Positions 36,285 to 46,260 of a stretch of 64,000 nucleotides of DNA are shown piece by piece. This DNA comes from Pseudomonas sp. RC10 (GTDB lineage: Bacteria > Pseudomonadota > Gammaproteobacteria > Pseudomonadales > Pseudomonadaceae), in the NCBI RefSeq assembly GCF_038397775.1, contig NZ_CP151650.1:3906001-3970000 (forward strand). The letters run 5' to 3'. Each line of letters opens with the position of its first letter. Positions within the stretch are counted from its first letter, which is position 1. The notes beneath the pieces are model-generated. The model had not been told where the DNA came from, made no database searches, and saw only the letters and a list, made by a program, of their open reading frames with translations. Both the position numbers and the translations under genes were made by a program.

Positions 36285-36776
36285 CTACAACGCCTTCTGC
36301 CAAAACAGCGCCTTGCCCATCTTCGGATCGAGCTGATAGTCCGAGAAACCCAGCTTGCGGTAAGCACCCTGGGCGACTTCATTGCCCTCCAGCACTTCCA
36401 GCGTCATTTTGCAGCAACCGCGCTGGCGGGCGATTTCCTCGACCTTGGCCAGCATCTTCTGGCTGATGCCCAGACCACGGGAAGACGCGATGACCACCAC
36501 ATCGTGAATGTTCACCAGCGGACGGCAGGCGAAGGTGGAGAACCCTTCGAAGCAGTTGACCAGCCCAACCGGCTCGCCAGAGATGAACGCCAAAACGCTG
36601 AACGCGTGGGGACGCTTGGCCAGTTCGAGCGCCAACTGTTCACGGGCGTCCTGAGACAGCGACTCGCCGCCGCCCATGGCGTCTTCGGCATATTGATTGA
36701 TCAGGAAACCGATGGCTTCTGCGTGGACCGGATTGGTATAGCTGGCTTGCAGGACCAGAACCTCAGGGGCTTGCAT
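36285..36776 (-). CDS. GNAT family N-acetyltransferase
   Basis: A 163-aa single-domain acetyltransferase. The acetyl-CoA pyrophosphate loop is visible in VVIASSRGLGISQKML, preceded by the beta strand NIHDVVV. The C-terminus (LEGNEVAQGAYRKLGFSDYQ) is the usual GNAT ending. The substrate cannot be inferred; isolated gene. Confidence 0.88.
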   Translation of the reverse strand: MQAPEVLVLQASYTNPVHAEAIGFLINQYAEDAMGGGESLSQDAREQLALELAKRPHAFSVLAFISGEPVGLVNCFEGFSTFACRPLVNIHDVVVIASSRGLGISQKMLAKVEEIARQRGCCKMTLEVLEGNEVAQGAYRKLGFSDYQLDPKMGKALFWQKAL

Positions 36777-37379
36777 TGACTTCCTCTACAACTCAGGGGG
36801 GAACAGACAGAAGACCGAAGGCCCCTCTGTCGCGTGGGTTGGATTCTACCGTGCAGCGCACCAAAAATTCCCGATACAAAAGTAGGATTTTTCTCAATTA
36901 CGCACGAGATTCGGGCTGTGTTGCACCGAGAAATGGCGACAACAAAAACTTCATGAAGCGCCGGTCGCTAAAAATCACCGCGCGGCTATGCTTCCCAAGC
37001 CGCTGCAGAGGGATTGTCGAACAATCCGACCAGCGGTCGTCGATACTGTTCAGGAGGAAAATGTGCGCCAGAACGGCGCATTCCGCGGTCAGGGAATTTC
37101 TGTAGCGAGGTGAATTTTTTCCTACAAAAAGCTGCCATCCCGCAGGCCAGACATTTCCCGGAAAAAAAGTCGAAACTTCTACAAATGCCCTGGGTCAGCT
37201 GATTAGAGCGCCTATGCTACCGGATGAAGCCCAAACAGAGGCCGCTTTCACCCTGTCCTTACTTATGCAGTCGGTAAATGGGTATCGATTTTGCGTAGGT
37301 CTTGTGTGCCTGGCCATAGGACATGGCCTTTTACAACTCAAGTGCTGTACCAACACTGCGTATCGAATGGGAGAAAACG
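36777..37379. promoter_or_regulatory. Long upstream region of the glgA operon with candidate promoter elements
   Basis: About 600 nt without a convincing gene. CTATGCT at 37212-37218 is near the RpoS -10 consensus (CTATACT). AAACTT at 37173 with TCAGC 16 nt later weakly resembles an AlgU-type promoter. Trehalose and glycogen genes are stress-controlled in Pseudomonas, so either is plausible, but neither match is strong. Confidence 0.3.
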
Positions 37380-38966
37380 ATGATTAGTGCCGCTGTCAAA
37401 ACCCAGAAGGGAGAGAGTTTTAACCAGCCGGCCAGCGAGCTGACCCATCTGCCGGTCTTCGCAACGACGAGCGCACCTGTGCTGCAACTGCCCCCTGTAC
37501 AACCCGGGATCTCCATGGCGAACAGGAAAAAGATCCTGTTCGTGACGTCGGAAATGGCCGACTTGGTGAAAACCGGCGGTCTGGGCGATGTGTCTGCTGC
37601 ACTGCCGCGCGCCATGCGCCACCTTCACGATGTACGCGTGCTGATTCCCGGCTATCCACAGGTCATCAATAGCGGTAACCCGATTCACATCATCAGCGAA
37701 CTCAGCGGGCACGCCGCGCTCCCGCCTTGCAAGATCGGCCGGATGGACATGAAAGACGGTCTGGTCATTTATGTATTGATTTGCCCGGAGCTGTACGAGC
37801 GCGAAGGCACGCCTTATGGCGACAATCACGGTCGCGACTGGTCCGACAACCACATTCGCTTTGCCCGTCTGGGCCTGGCCGCTGCCGACTTCGCCGCGGG
37901 CGCGGTGAAAACCCAGTGGTGCCCGGAACTGGTCCACGCCCACGACTGGCCTGCGGGTCTGGCACCGGCGTATATGAAATGGCGCGGCCAGACCACGCCA
38001 AGCATCTTCACGATTCACAACCTCGCGTATCAGGGTTTCGTCAGCGTAGCGTCGAGCCGCGAGCTGGGCATTCCCGATTCCGCGCTGGGTCCGGATGGCA
38101 TGGAATTTTACGGCCAGCTGTCGTTCATCAAGGCGGGCATGGCGTATTCGAGCCACATCACCACCGTGAGCGCGACCTACGCCAAGGAAATCACCACCCC
38201 GGATTTCGGTTGCGGTCTGGAAGGCTTCCTGCAAAGCAAGGCCAATCGCGGCCAGCTCAGCGGGATTCCCAACGGCATCGATGAAAGCTGGGATGCGGCC
38301 ACCGATGAACACCTGATCTGCCGCTTCGCCCCGAACGAATGGACGCGCAAGGAGATCAATGCCGACTACGTCCGCGAGCTGTTCGAGCTTGAGCCGTCCA
38401 CGGGCCCACTCTTCGCAGTGGTCTCGCGTCTGGTGTATCAGAAGGGTCTGGACCTGACCATCGGCGTGGCCGAATACGTCGTCAACAACGGTGGACAGAT
38501 CGCGATCATTGGTCGCGGCGAACCGGATGAAGAAGACGCCATGCGCGCCCTCGCCGCCCGCTTCCCGGGCCAGGTCAGCGTCCGGGTCGGCTTCAATGAA
38601 ACCGACGCTCGTCGCATGTTCGCGGGCAGCGACTTCCTGCTGATGCCGTCGCGCTATGAGCCGTGCGGTCTGAGCCAGATGTACGCGCAGCGCTTCGGTT
38701 CGTTGCCGGTGGCACGTCGTACCGGCGGCCTGGCAGACACCATCGAAGACGGATGCACCGGTTTCCTGTTCGACGAATCCACGGTGGAAAGCTACACCGA
38801 AGCGCTCACCCGCGCCTTCAACGTCTTCGCCAGCCCTACATTGCTTAACGCGATGCGCTGCCGTGCGATGGCTGCGCCGTTCGACTGGCACAAAGCGGTC
38901 GAACCTTACGCCGACCTCTATCAGGAGTTGTTGAAGAAAAACGTGGGCGCTGCACTGCATTACTGA
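37380..38966 (+). CDS. glgA: Glycogen synthase GlgA
   Basis: GT5 glycosyltransferase that extends alpha-1,4-glucan from ADP-glucose. It has 528 aa from the ATG at 37380 (GGGAGA upstream), with a Pseudomonas-type N-terminal extension of about 45 residues before the canonical KKILFVTSEMADLVKTGGLG. The C-terminal donor-binding motif is YEPCGLSQMYAQRFGSLPVA then RRTGGLADT. First gene of the glgA-treZ-malQ-treY-DUF2934-glgX block. glgC and glgB are not in the window, so the glucosyl donor and branching must come from elsewhere. Confidence 0.95.
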   Translation: MISAAVKTQKGESFNQPASELTHLPVFATTSAPVLQLPPVQPGISMANRKKILFVTSEMADLVKTGGLGDVSAALPRAMRHLHDVRVLIPGYPQVINSGNPIHIISELSGHAALPPCKIGRMDMKDGLVIYVLICPELYEREGTPYGDNHGRDWSDNHIRFARLGLAAADFAAGAVKTQWCPELVHAHDWPAGLAPAYMKWRGQTTPSIFTIHNLAYQGFVSVASSRELGIPDSALGPDGMEFYGQLSFIKAGMAYSSHITTVSATYAKEITTPDFGCGLEGFLQSKANRGQLSGIPNGIDESWDAATDEHLICRFAPNEWTRKEINADYVRELFELEPSTGPLFAVVSRLVYQKGLDLTIGVAEYVVNNGGQIAIIGRGEPDEEDAMRALAARFPGQVSVRVGFNETDARRMFAGSDFLLMPSRYEPCGLSQMYAQRFGSLPVARRTGGLADTIEDGCTGFLFDESTVESYTEALTRAFNVFASPTLLNAMRCRAMAAPFDWHKAVEPYADLYQELLKKNVGAALHY

Positions 38967-38992
38967 TCGATGAATTGAAAAAGGGGTAACGG

Positions 38993-40801
38993 ATGCCTTC
39001 GCGCACGGATGAGAACTGGCGCCACGGCGCCGTCCTGCTAGATCCTGAACACACTCGGTTTGCCCTTTGGGCTCCGGATGCCTATTACGTCAGCGTCGAG
39101 ATCGAGGATGGGCCGTCACTGGCCCTGCTGCCTCAAGAGGACGGTTGGTTCGTCCTCGAAGCTCGATGCCCGGCGGGCACGCGCTATCGCTACACCATCG
39201 ACGAAGACCTTCATGTGCCTGATCCGGCCTCCCGGGCTCAGGTCAGCGAGGTGCATGGTTTCAGCCAGGTGGTGGACCAGAATGCCTACCGCTGGCAGCA
39301 CGATGCCTGGCGCGGACGGCCCTGGCACGAAGCCGTCATTTATGAACTGCATGTCGGCGCGCTCGGCGGCTTCGCGGGCGTCGAACAACGCCTGCGGCAT
39401 CTAGCCGACACCGGCGTCACCGCCATCGAGCTGATGCCCATCGCACAGTTTCCCGGCAATCGTAACTGGGGCTATGACGGCGTGTTGCCCTACGCACCCC
39501 AGTCGTCCTATGGCACACCGGAACAACTCAAACACTTGATCGACACGGCCCACGGTCTGGGTCTGGCCGTGATTCTGGACGTGGTCTACAACCACTTCGG
39601 TCCGGATGGCAACTATCTGGGTGCGTACGCCAAGCATTTTTTCCGCAGCGACAAGAAGACCCCGTGGGGCGACGCCATCGATTTCCGGCGCCGCGAAGTC
39701 CGGGACTTCTTTATCGACAATACACTGATGTGGCTGCAGGACTACCGCTTCGACGGCCTGCGCTTCGACGCTGTGCACGCCATCGAAGACCCGACCTTCC
39801 TCAAGGAACTGGCCGAACGGGTGCGTCAGGCAACCGCGCCTGACCGTCACGTGTGGCTGATGCTGGAAAACGAATTCAACGAAGCCCATCGCATGGATCA
39901 GGGCTACGACGCACAGTGGAACGACGACGGCCACAACACGTTGCACGTGTTGCTGACCGGCGAAACCGACGCGTACTACACCGACTTCGCCGAACAGCCA
40001 ACCCATAAGCTGGCACGCCTGCTGGGCGAAGGCTTCGTCTATCAGGGCGAATCCACCCGCCACGGCCACGCCCGGGGCGAACCGAGCGCGCATTTGTCGC
40101 CGACCTCGTTCGTGTTGTTCCTGCAGAACCACGACCAGATCGGCAACCGTGCGCTGGGCGAGCGCCTCGTTCAGTTGAGCCCTCCACACGCGCTGCGAGC
40201 GGCCACGGCGCTGTTGCTGTTGTCGCCGATGATCCCGCTGATGTTCATGGGCGATGAATGGGGCGCAAGTGAGCCGTTCCTGTTCTTCACCGACTTCCAC
40301 GACGAATTGGCCGACGCCGTGCGCGAAGGTCGCCGGGGGGAGTTCGCGGATTTCGCGGCGTTCGCCGACCCGGCCAAGCGTGAGCAGATTCCTGATCCGA
40401 ATGCGCTGAAGACCTTCGAGGCCTCGCGCCCGGCTTTCGACGCCTTGCTGCTGGAAACCGACAAGGGCCAGGATCACCGCAGCTGGCTGGCGTTGTACCG
40501 CGAGCTGTTGGCGATTCGTCGCGAGCACATCGTGCCTCGGCTGGAGGGCGCCAAAGCCCTGGGTGCTGCAGACGTGCTCGCCGACAAGGCCGTCAGCGCA
40601 CGCTGGGAGATGGGCGACGGACAGATCTTGCGCATCGACCTGAACCTGAGCGAGCACGCGGTGCAGGTCGACGAACACAGCGTGCAGCACGTGCTGCATG
40701 AGTCCCACCCAAAATCGGCAGAACTTTCCTCGCGCGGCACCCTCAATCCCTACACGGCCATTGTCAGCCTGATATCGAGTGACGTTGGAGGAACAGGATG
40801 A
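38993..40801 (+). CDS. treZ: Malto-oligosyltrehalose trehalohydrolase
   Basis: GH13 enzyme that cleaves free trehalose from the maltooligosyl-trehalose made by TreY. It has 602 aa: N-terminal CBM48/E-set domain (FALWAPDAYYVSVEIEDG), then the catalytic barrel with nucleophile Asp in GLRFDAVHAI, acid Glu in LMLENEFNEA and a conserved FLQNHDQIGNRA. It ends in a 4-bp overlap with malQ. Together with treY this is the TreYZ route from glucan to trehalose. Confidence 0.96.
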   Translation: MPSRTDENWRHGAVLLDPEHTRFALWAPDAYYVSVEIEDGPSLALLPQEDGWFVLEARCPAGTRYRYTIDEDLHVPDPASRAQVSEVHGFSQVVDQNAYRWQHDAWRGRPWHEAVIYELHVGALGGFAGVEQRLRHLADTGVTAIELMPIAQFPGNRNWGYDGVLPYAPQSSYGTPEQLKHLIDTAHGLGLAVILDVVYNHFGPDGNYLGAYAKHFFRSDKKTPWGDAIDFRRREVRDFFIDNTLMWLQDYRFDGLRFDAVHAIEDPTFLKELAERVRQATAPDRHVWLMLENEFNEAHRMDQGYDAQWNDDGHNTLHVLLTGETDAYYTDFAEQPTHKLARLLGEGFVYQGESTRHGHARGEPSAHLSPTSFVLFLQNHDQIGNRALGERLVQLSPPHALRAATALLLLSPMIPLMFMGDEWGASEPFLFFTDFHDELADAVREGRRGEFADFAAFADPAKREQIPDPNALKTFEASRPAFDALLLETDKGQDHRSWLALYRELLAIRREHIVPRLEGAKALGAADVLADKAVSARWEMGDGQILRIDLNLSEHAVQVDEHSVQHVLHESHPKSAELSSRGTLNPYTAIVSLISSDVGGTG

Positions 40802-42870
40802 GCAATGAGCAACTGGAAATGCTGGCAGCCGAAGCCGGGCTGTCAGTCGATTGGAAGGACGCCAACGCACGCCCGCAGCGCGTCAGCCCCGAGGTCCTGC
40901 GCAAGGTCCTCGACGGGCTGGGTTACCCCGCCGAGAACGATGAACACATCGCTGCCAGCCTTGAACGCTTGCAGGATCAAAGCCTCTCCACCACCCCGCC
41001 ACCGCTGTTAACCGTCGACCACGGCAGCAATCTTGACCTCTCGGCGTGGTTCAAGCCCGAAACGCCGTTCGTGCTGGAGCTGGAAGACGGATCGCGTCTG
41101 GACGCCAGGCTCACCGCCAAGGCCGAACTGCCCGCGCTGGCCACAGTGGGTTATCAGCAGCTGGCGATTGCAGGCCAACACTTGACGATCGCCGTCGCGC
41201 CAAAAACTGCCTACACCCTGGCCATGGCGGCGGACGTCAGCGTCCCTCGCACCTGGGGCCTGACCTTGCAGCTGTATTACTTGCGCCGCGAAGGCGATGG
41301 CGGCTTCGGCGACACCCAGGCGCTTGAAACCTTCGCCAGATCAGCGGGTGAGCGCGGCGCCGCAGCCATCGCCATCAGCCCGGTGCACGCGATGTTCTCC
41401 AACGACAGTGAGCGTTTCAGTCCGTACTCGCCGTCCAGCCGCCTGTTTCTCAACGCACTGTATGCCGCGCCGGGCACGATTCTGGGCGAGCGTGCCGTGC
41501 GCGCAGCCCTGGAAGAAACAGGGCTGGCGGATGAGTTCAAGCGCCTGGAAGACTTGCCACTGATCGACTGGCCCGCCGCAGCGGCGGCCAAATGGAAACT
41601 GTACCGAGCGTTGTACGCAGCGTTCATCGCCAGCGACCACCCGCTTCATCAGGACTTCAACAGCTTTCGCCACGCGGGTGGCGAAGCGCTGGAAAACCAC
41701 TGCCGCTTCGAGGCCCTGCGCGACCAGTGCGACGTGCTTGGCATCAGCGGCAATTGGCATGAATGGCCGGACGATTACAAGAATCCGCGCAGTGGCGTCA
41801 TTGAGGCGTTCGCCGCCGACCATCGCGAACAGATCGGCTTTCACGCCTTCGCCCAATGGCTGATCGCCCGTGGCCTGGAACGCGCCCAGACGGCCGCACG
41901 CAGCAGCGGCATGAGTGTCGGCCTGATCGGTGATCTCGCCGTGGGCGCCGACGGTGCGGGCAGTCAGGCCTGGAGCCGTCAAGATGAATTGCTGTCGTCG
42001 CTGACCGTCGGTGCGCCCCCGGACATCCTCAACCGCGCAGGACAAAGCTGGGGTATTTCCGCGTTTTCGCCCACCGGTTTGAAACGCAACGGTTTCCGCG
42101 CCTTCATCGAAATGCTGCGCGCCAACTTCGCCCACGCCGGTGGCCTGCGCATCGACCACGTCATGGGGCTGCAACGCCTGTGGGTCGTGCCCGAAGGCTC
42201 TCCGCCCAGTGAAGGTGCCTACCTGAATTATCCGATCGACGACATGCTGCGCCTATTGTGCCTGGAATCGTGGCGCCACAAGGCCGTGGTCCTCGGCGAA
42301 GATTTGGGCACCGTGCCCGACGGCCTGCATGAGAAACTCTCGACCCGCGGCGTTCTCGGCATGCGGGTCTTGCTGTTCGAACAGGACAACGCGCACTTCA
42401 AGCCCATCATCAAATGGTCCGACGACGCGCTGGCCACCACCAGCACCCACGACCTGCCGACGCTGACCGGTTGGCTCAGTGAGCTGGACATCGAGTGGAA
42501 CAAGACCCTGGGCCATATCGACGACGAGGCCGAGCGCCGCTGGCGGGGTGAGCGCGAGCGTGAACGCGAAGGATTGCGTGCCGCGTTGAAGCTCAACTAT
42601 GAGCACGCCCCTCTCGGCAATGAAAGCGACGTGATCGATGGCAGCGTGCGCTACTTGGGCCATACACGCGCTCCACTGGTGCTGCTGCCCATTGAGGACG
42701 CCTTGGGTATCGAGGAGCAGGCCAACTTTCCGGGCACCATCGACAGCCACCCCAACTGGCGTCGGCGTTTGCCCGGCGACACCGCCTCATTGCTGGACAA
42801 CGCCAACGCGGCGCGTCGTCTGGAAATCCTTGCCGCAGCACGTCAACAGGCCGCGGAGCGCGATCAATGA
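40798..42870 (+). CDS. malQ: 4-alpha-glucanotransferase (amylomaltase)
   Basis: GH77 disproportionating enzyme that transfers maltooligosyl units between glucans, recycling the short products of debranching. It has 690 aa with an N-terminal extension typical of proteobacterial MalQ (about 140 residues before the barrel). Active-site motifs include GGLRIDHVMGLQRLWVVPEG (nucleophile Asp) and VVLGEDLGTVP (acid/base Glu). Start and stop both overlap neighbours by 4 bp (ATGA-type), so coupling within the operon is strict. Confidence 0.95.
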   Translation: MSNEQLEMLAAEAGLSVDWKDANARPQRVSPEVLRKVLDGLGYPAENDEHIAASLERLQDQSLSTTPPPLLTVDHGSNLDLSAWFKPETPFVLELEDGSRLDARLTAKAELPALATVGYQQLAIAGQHLTIAVAPKTAYTLAMAADVSVPRTWGLTLQLYYLRREGDGGFGDTQALETFARSAGERGAAAIAISPVHAMFSNDSERFSPYSPSSRLFLNALYAAPGTILGERAVRAALEETGLADEFKRLEDLPLIDWPAAAAAKWKLYRALYAAFIASDHPLHQDFNSFRHAGGEALENHCRFEALRDQCDVLGISGNWHEWPDDYKNPRSGVIEAFAADHREQIGFHAFAQWLIARGLERAQTAARSSGMSVGLIGDLAVGADGAGSQAWSRQDELLSSLTVGAPPDILNRAGQSWGISAFSPTGLKRNGFRAFIEMLRANFAHAGGLRIDHVMGLQRLWVVPEGSPPSEGAYLNYPIDDMLRLLCLESWRHKAVVLGEDLGTVPDGLHEKLSTRGVLGMRVLLFEQDNAHFKPIIKWSDDALATTSTHDLPTLTGWLSELDIEWNKTLGHIDDEAERRWRGEREREREGLRAALKLNYEHAPLGNESDVIDGSVRYLGHTRAPLVLLPIEDALGIEEQANFPGTIDSHPNWRRRLPGDTASLLDNANAARRLEILAAARQQAAERDQ

Positions 42871-45665
42871 ATCACCCAGTCAACTCACCCCTCAAATCAC
42901 TGCGCGCGACCCAGCGGCTGCAATTCCACAAAGACTTCACCCTCGATGACGCCACGGCGCTGGTCCCTTATTTCGCCGAACTGGGCATCAGCCACGTTTA
43001 CGCCTCCCCTCTGCTCAAGGCCCGCGCCGGTTCGATGCACGGCTATGACGTGGTCGACCCTCGCGTCATCAACCCCGAACTGGGTGGCGAACCGGCGCTA
43101 CGTCGTTTGGTGGCCGAGCTGCGCAAGCATGGCATGGGGCTGATTCTCGACATCGTCTCCAACCACATGGCCGTTGGCGGCGCCGATAACCCGTGGTGGC
43201 TGGACCTGATCGAATGGGGCCAACGCAGCCCTTACGCCAAGTTCTTCGACATTCAGTGGAATTCCCCCGACCCGCTGCTCAAGGGCCAATTGCTGCTGCC
43301 ATTCCTCAGCACCGATTACGGCACCGTGCTGCAAAACGGCGACGTGCCGCTGCTGTTCGATGCCGAGCACGGCAGCTTCCGTGTCGAGCACTATCAGCAT
43401 CACTTCCCGATCAATCCGGGCACCTACGCGCCGCTGCTGAAGGCGGCCAAACGCCCTGAACTAGACGCCTTGGCCGGCCGTTTCTCTGCACTGGATGAAA
43501 GTCCCGATGCCTACGACCTGGCAGTGGCTGCCAAGGCCGAACTGACCAAGTGTGTGAAGGACAACCCCGACCTGACTGACGCTATCGAACACGGCCTGAA
43601 GCAGTTCGACGGCAAGGACCCGGAAGGTTTCAAACGGCTTCATCAGTTGCTGGAACAGCAGGACTATCGCCTCGCCAGTTGGCGCACGGCGGGCGACGAC
43701 ATCAATTGGCGGCGTTTCTTCGACATTAACGAGCTGGGCGGCCTCAAGGTCGAGCGCTCGCAGGTGTTCGAGGCCACCCACGGCAAGATCTTCCAGCTGA
43801 TCGCAGAGGGCCTGGTGGACGGCCTGCGCATCGACCACATCGACGGCCTGGCCGACCCTCGGGGTTACTGTCGCAAGCTGCATCGCCGCGTCGAAAGCCT
43901 GCTCAGCCAGCGTCCGGCGGGCACCGAGCTGAGCCATGTGCCGATCTTCGTCGAGAAGATTCTTGGTTCCGATGAGCAGGTGCGTAAAGACTGGAACGTC
44001 GACGGCACCACCGGTTACGAATTCATGAACCAGGTGTCGCTGTTGCAACATGATCCGAAGGGCGAAGAAGTCCTTGGCGAACTGTGGAACCGCATCAGCG
44101 GCCGTACGGCGGATTTCAATCAGGAAGTGCTCGAAGCACGGGACCTAGTGCTGCACGGCACCTTGGCGGGCGATTTCGAGAACCTGGCACAAGCGCTGTT
44201 ACAGGTGGCCCGCAGCGACGTGATGAGTCGCGACCTCACCCTCAATGCCATCCGCCGTGCGCTGCTGGCGCTGGTGGGCAACTTCCCGGTCTATCGCACC
44301 TACATCACCGCGTGTGGACGCTCGGCCGAGGATGAGCGGTATTTCCAACAAGCCATGACCGGTGCACGTGAAATGCTCAACGAAGGCGACTGGCCGGTGC
44401 TCGATTACCTCGCGCGCTGGCTGGGTGGCGAGCGCCTGCGGGATTACCCGAACGGGCCATTGCGTGAGATGCGCCGCAAGGCGTGCAACCGCTTCCAGCA
44501 ACTGACCTCACCGGTCGCGGCAAAGTCGGTGGAAGACACCTCGTTCTACCGTTCGGCCGTGCTCTTGTCGCGTAACGACGTGGGTTTCCATCCGCAACAT
44601 TTCAGTGCACCGCCTGAGGCGTTTCATGAGGTGTGCATCACTCGCGGTGCAAGCTTTCCGGACAACCTCTTGACCACTGCGACCCATGATCACAAGCGCG
44701 GCGAAGACACCCGGACCCGTCTGGCGGTGCTCAGCGAAGTGGCGCCTTGGTATGCCGAACAGGTGGAGCGCTGGCAGCAGTTGTCGACACCGCTGAAGCA
44801 GGGCGATCAGGCGATCAGCCCTGGCGACGAGCTCATGCTTTATCAAGCGATTCTAGGCAGCTGGCCGCTGAACATGGAGGGTGAAGACGCCTTCGAGGAC
44901 TACGCCAAACGCCTCACGCAATGGCAGGAAAAAGCCCTGCGCGAAGCCAAGTTGCAGAGCAGTTGGAGCGCGCCGAACGAGCCCTATGAGAGCGCCTGCC
45001 GCGAGTTTCTCCAGCAGTTGCTGCTGAGCCCGGACACCGTCGCCTTGCGTCAGTCCATCGGTGCCACCGCCAACCGCATCGCCCCCGCCGGCGCCTTGAA
45101 CAGTCTGGCGCAAACTTTGCTGCGCATGACCGTGCCCGGTGTTCCTGATCTGTATCAGGGCACTGAATTCTGGGACTTCAGCCTGGTGGACCCGGACAAC
45201 CGTCGTCCGGTGGATTACCCCGCTCGCCAACGCGCGCTGAGTGACTTCACGACGCCCGCCGAGCTGCTTGCCCAGTGGCAGGACGGTCGCATCAAACAGG
45301 CGTTGATCGCGCAGGTGCTCAGGTTGCGCAATCTCTATCCGACACTGTTCAGTGAGGGCCGCTATCAACCGTTGGAAGTGGTCGGCGAACACGCCGCACA
45401 CGTCCTTGCATTTGCCCGGGAAAAGGAGGATTTGCGGGCTATCGTTGTGATACCACGTTTGCCGGCTGAACTATTGGGCACTGCGCAAACTCCATTCATC
45501 AATGCAGCACATTGGGGCGATACACGAATCCTCCTGCCGTTCGCTGATTCAAATCCAAATTGGAAGGGACTTTTCGCGCAAGCTACAGTCACAGACAACA
45601 AGGAATTGTCGCTCAGCGCAGCGCTCAAGGAATTTTCCGTCAATCTGCTTATTCAAACCTTGTAA
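42867..45665 (+). CDS. treY: Malto-oligosyltrehalose synthase
   Basis: GH13 intramolecular transglycosylase that turns the reducing end of alpha-1,4-glucan into an alpha,alpha-1,1 trehalose unit. It has 932 aa. LDIVSNHMAVGG (conserved region I), GLRIDHIDGLADPRGYC (region II, nucleophile Asp) and VEKILGSDEQV (acid Glu) are all visible. The start overlaps the malQ stop. A DUF2934 gene follows after 17 nt. Confidence 0.96.
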   Translation: MNHPVNSPLKSLRATQRLQFHKDFTLDDATALVPYFAELGISHVYASPLLKARAGSMHGYDVVDPRVINPELGGEPALRRLVAELRKHGMGLILDIVSNHMAVGGADNPWWLDLIEWGQRSPYAKFFDIQWNSPDPLLKGQLLLPFLSTDYGTVLQNGDVPLLFDAEHGSFRVEHYQHHFPINPGTYAPLLKAAKRPELDALAGRFSALDESPDAYDLAVAAKAELTKCVKDNPDLTDAIEHGLKQFDGKDPEGFKRLHQLLEQQDYRLASWRTAGDDINWRRFFDINELGGLKVERSQVFEATHGKIFQLIAEGLVDGLRIDHIDGLADPRGYCRKLHRRVESLLSQRPAGTELSHVPIFVEKILGSDEQVRKDWNVDGTTGYEFMNQVSLLQHDPKGEEVLGELWNRISGRTADFNQEVLEARDLVLHGTLAGDFENLAQALLQVARSDVMSRDLTLNAIRRALLALVGNFPVYRTYITACGRSAEDERYFQQAMTGAREMLNEGDWPVLDYLARWLGGERLRDYPNGPLREMRRKACNRFQQLTSPVAAKSVEDTSFYRSAVLLSRNDVGFHPQHFSAPPEAFHEVCITRGASFPDNLLTTATHDHKRGEDTRTRLAVLSEVAPWYAEQVERWQQLSTPLKQGDQAISPGDELMLYQAILGSWPLNMEGEDAFEDYAKRLTQWQEKALREAKLQSSWSAPNEPYESACREFLQQLLLSPDTVALRQSIGATANRIAPAGALNSLAQTLLRMTVPGVPDLYQGTEFWDFSLVDPDNRRPVDYPARQRALSDFTTPAELLAQWQDGRIKQALIAQVLRLRNLYPTLFSEGRYQPLEVVGEHAAHVLAFAREKEDLRAIVVIPRLPAELLGTAQTPFINAAHWGDTRILLPFADSNPNWKGLFAQATVTDNKELSLSAALKEFSVNLLIQTL

Positions 45666-45682
45666 TACCCGGGAGTGTCGAG

Positions 45683-46087
45683 ATGAGTGCCGACGAAAAA
45701 CGAATCAAAGAGCTCGCCCATCAGATCTGGGAATCTGAAGGCAAGCCTCACGGAAAGGACGCCGTTCACTGGGAACAGGCCCGCAAGCTGGCGGACGCCG
45801 AAGCCAAGGCGCCTAAAAAAGCGGCTGCCCCCAAGGCAGCGGCCAAACCCAAGGCTGAGCCCAAGGCCGCTGCAGCCAAACCTGCTGCAAAGCCTGCCGC
45901 CAAGCCAGCTGCGAAAGCCGCTGAAAAACCGGCGGCCAAGCCTGCGCCTAAACCGGCGGCCAAGGCCCCCGCCAAACCGAAAGCCGCTGCGGCTGACGGC
46001 GCGCCAGCTGCGAAGCCGGCTGCCAAGCCTGCCGCAAAACCAGCGGCCAAGAAGACACCCGCGGCGGCCAAGCCACCCGCGCCGTGA
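45683..46087 (+). CDS. DUF2934 protein with Lys/Ala/Pro-rich histone-like tail
   Basis: A 134-aa protein. Residues 1-40 form a DUF2934 domain (KRIKELAHQIWESEGKPHGK). Residues 48-134 are almost only A, K and P in repeats of the type KPAAKPAAK, as in AlgP and H1-like proteins, giving a strongly basic disordered tail. Such tails bind DNA or RNA; the DUF2934 domain is of unknown function and often sits in trehalose/glycogen operons of Pseudomonas. GGGAG lies 10 nt upstream of the ATG. Position between treY and glgX argues for a role in the same stress response. Confidence 0.85.
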   Translation: MSADEKRIKELAHQIWESEGKPHGKDAVHWEQARKLADAEAKAPKKAAAPKAAAKPKAEPKAAAAKPAAKPAAKPAAKAAEKPAAKPAPKPAAKAPAKPKAAAADGAPAAKPAAKPAAKPAAKKTPAAAKPPAP

Positions 46088-46260
46088 GTCTTCGGTACTC
46101 CGAAGACTGATCGCGTAGCAAACCTCGACCGCAGGGATCGCCTGAAAACGATGTTCCCCCTGCGGTAACCCCTTTGCCTGTTTTCACCAATGGCGCAGTC
46201 CCAGCCTGCGACAAAGGCTTTGTTCGCCTTCAGGAAATCATTCGAACGTCAGGAATCCCC

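Noticed and set aside
37338..38960. 540-codon minus-strand frame
   Set aside because: Antisense of glgA with His/Arg/Gln-rich composition; GlgA motifs are on the + strand.
39401..40870. 489-codon minus-strand frame
   Set aside because: Antisense of treZ; the catalytic motifs are on the + strand.
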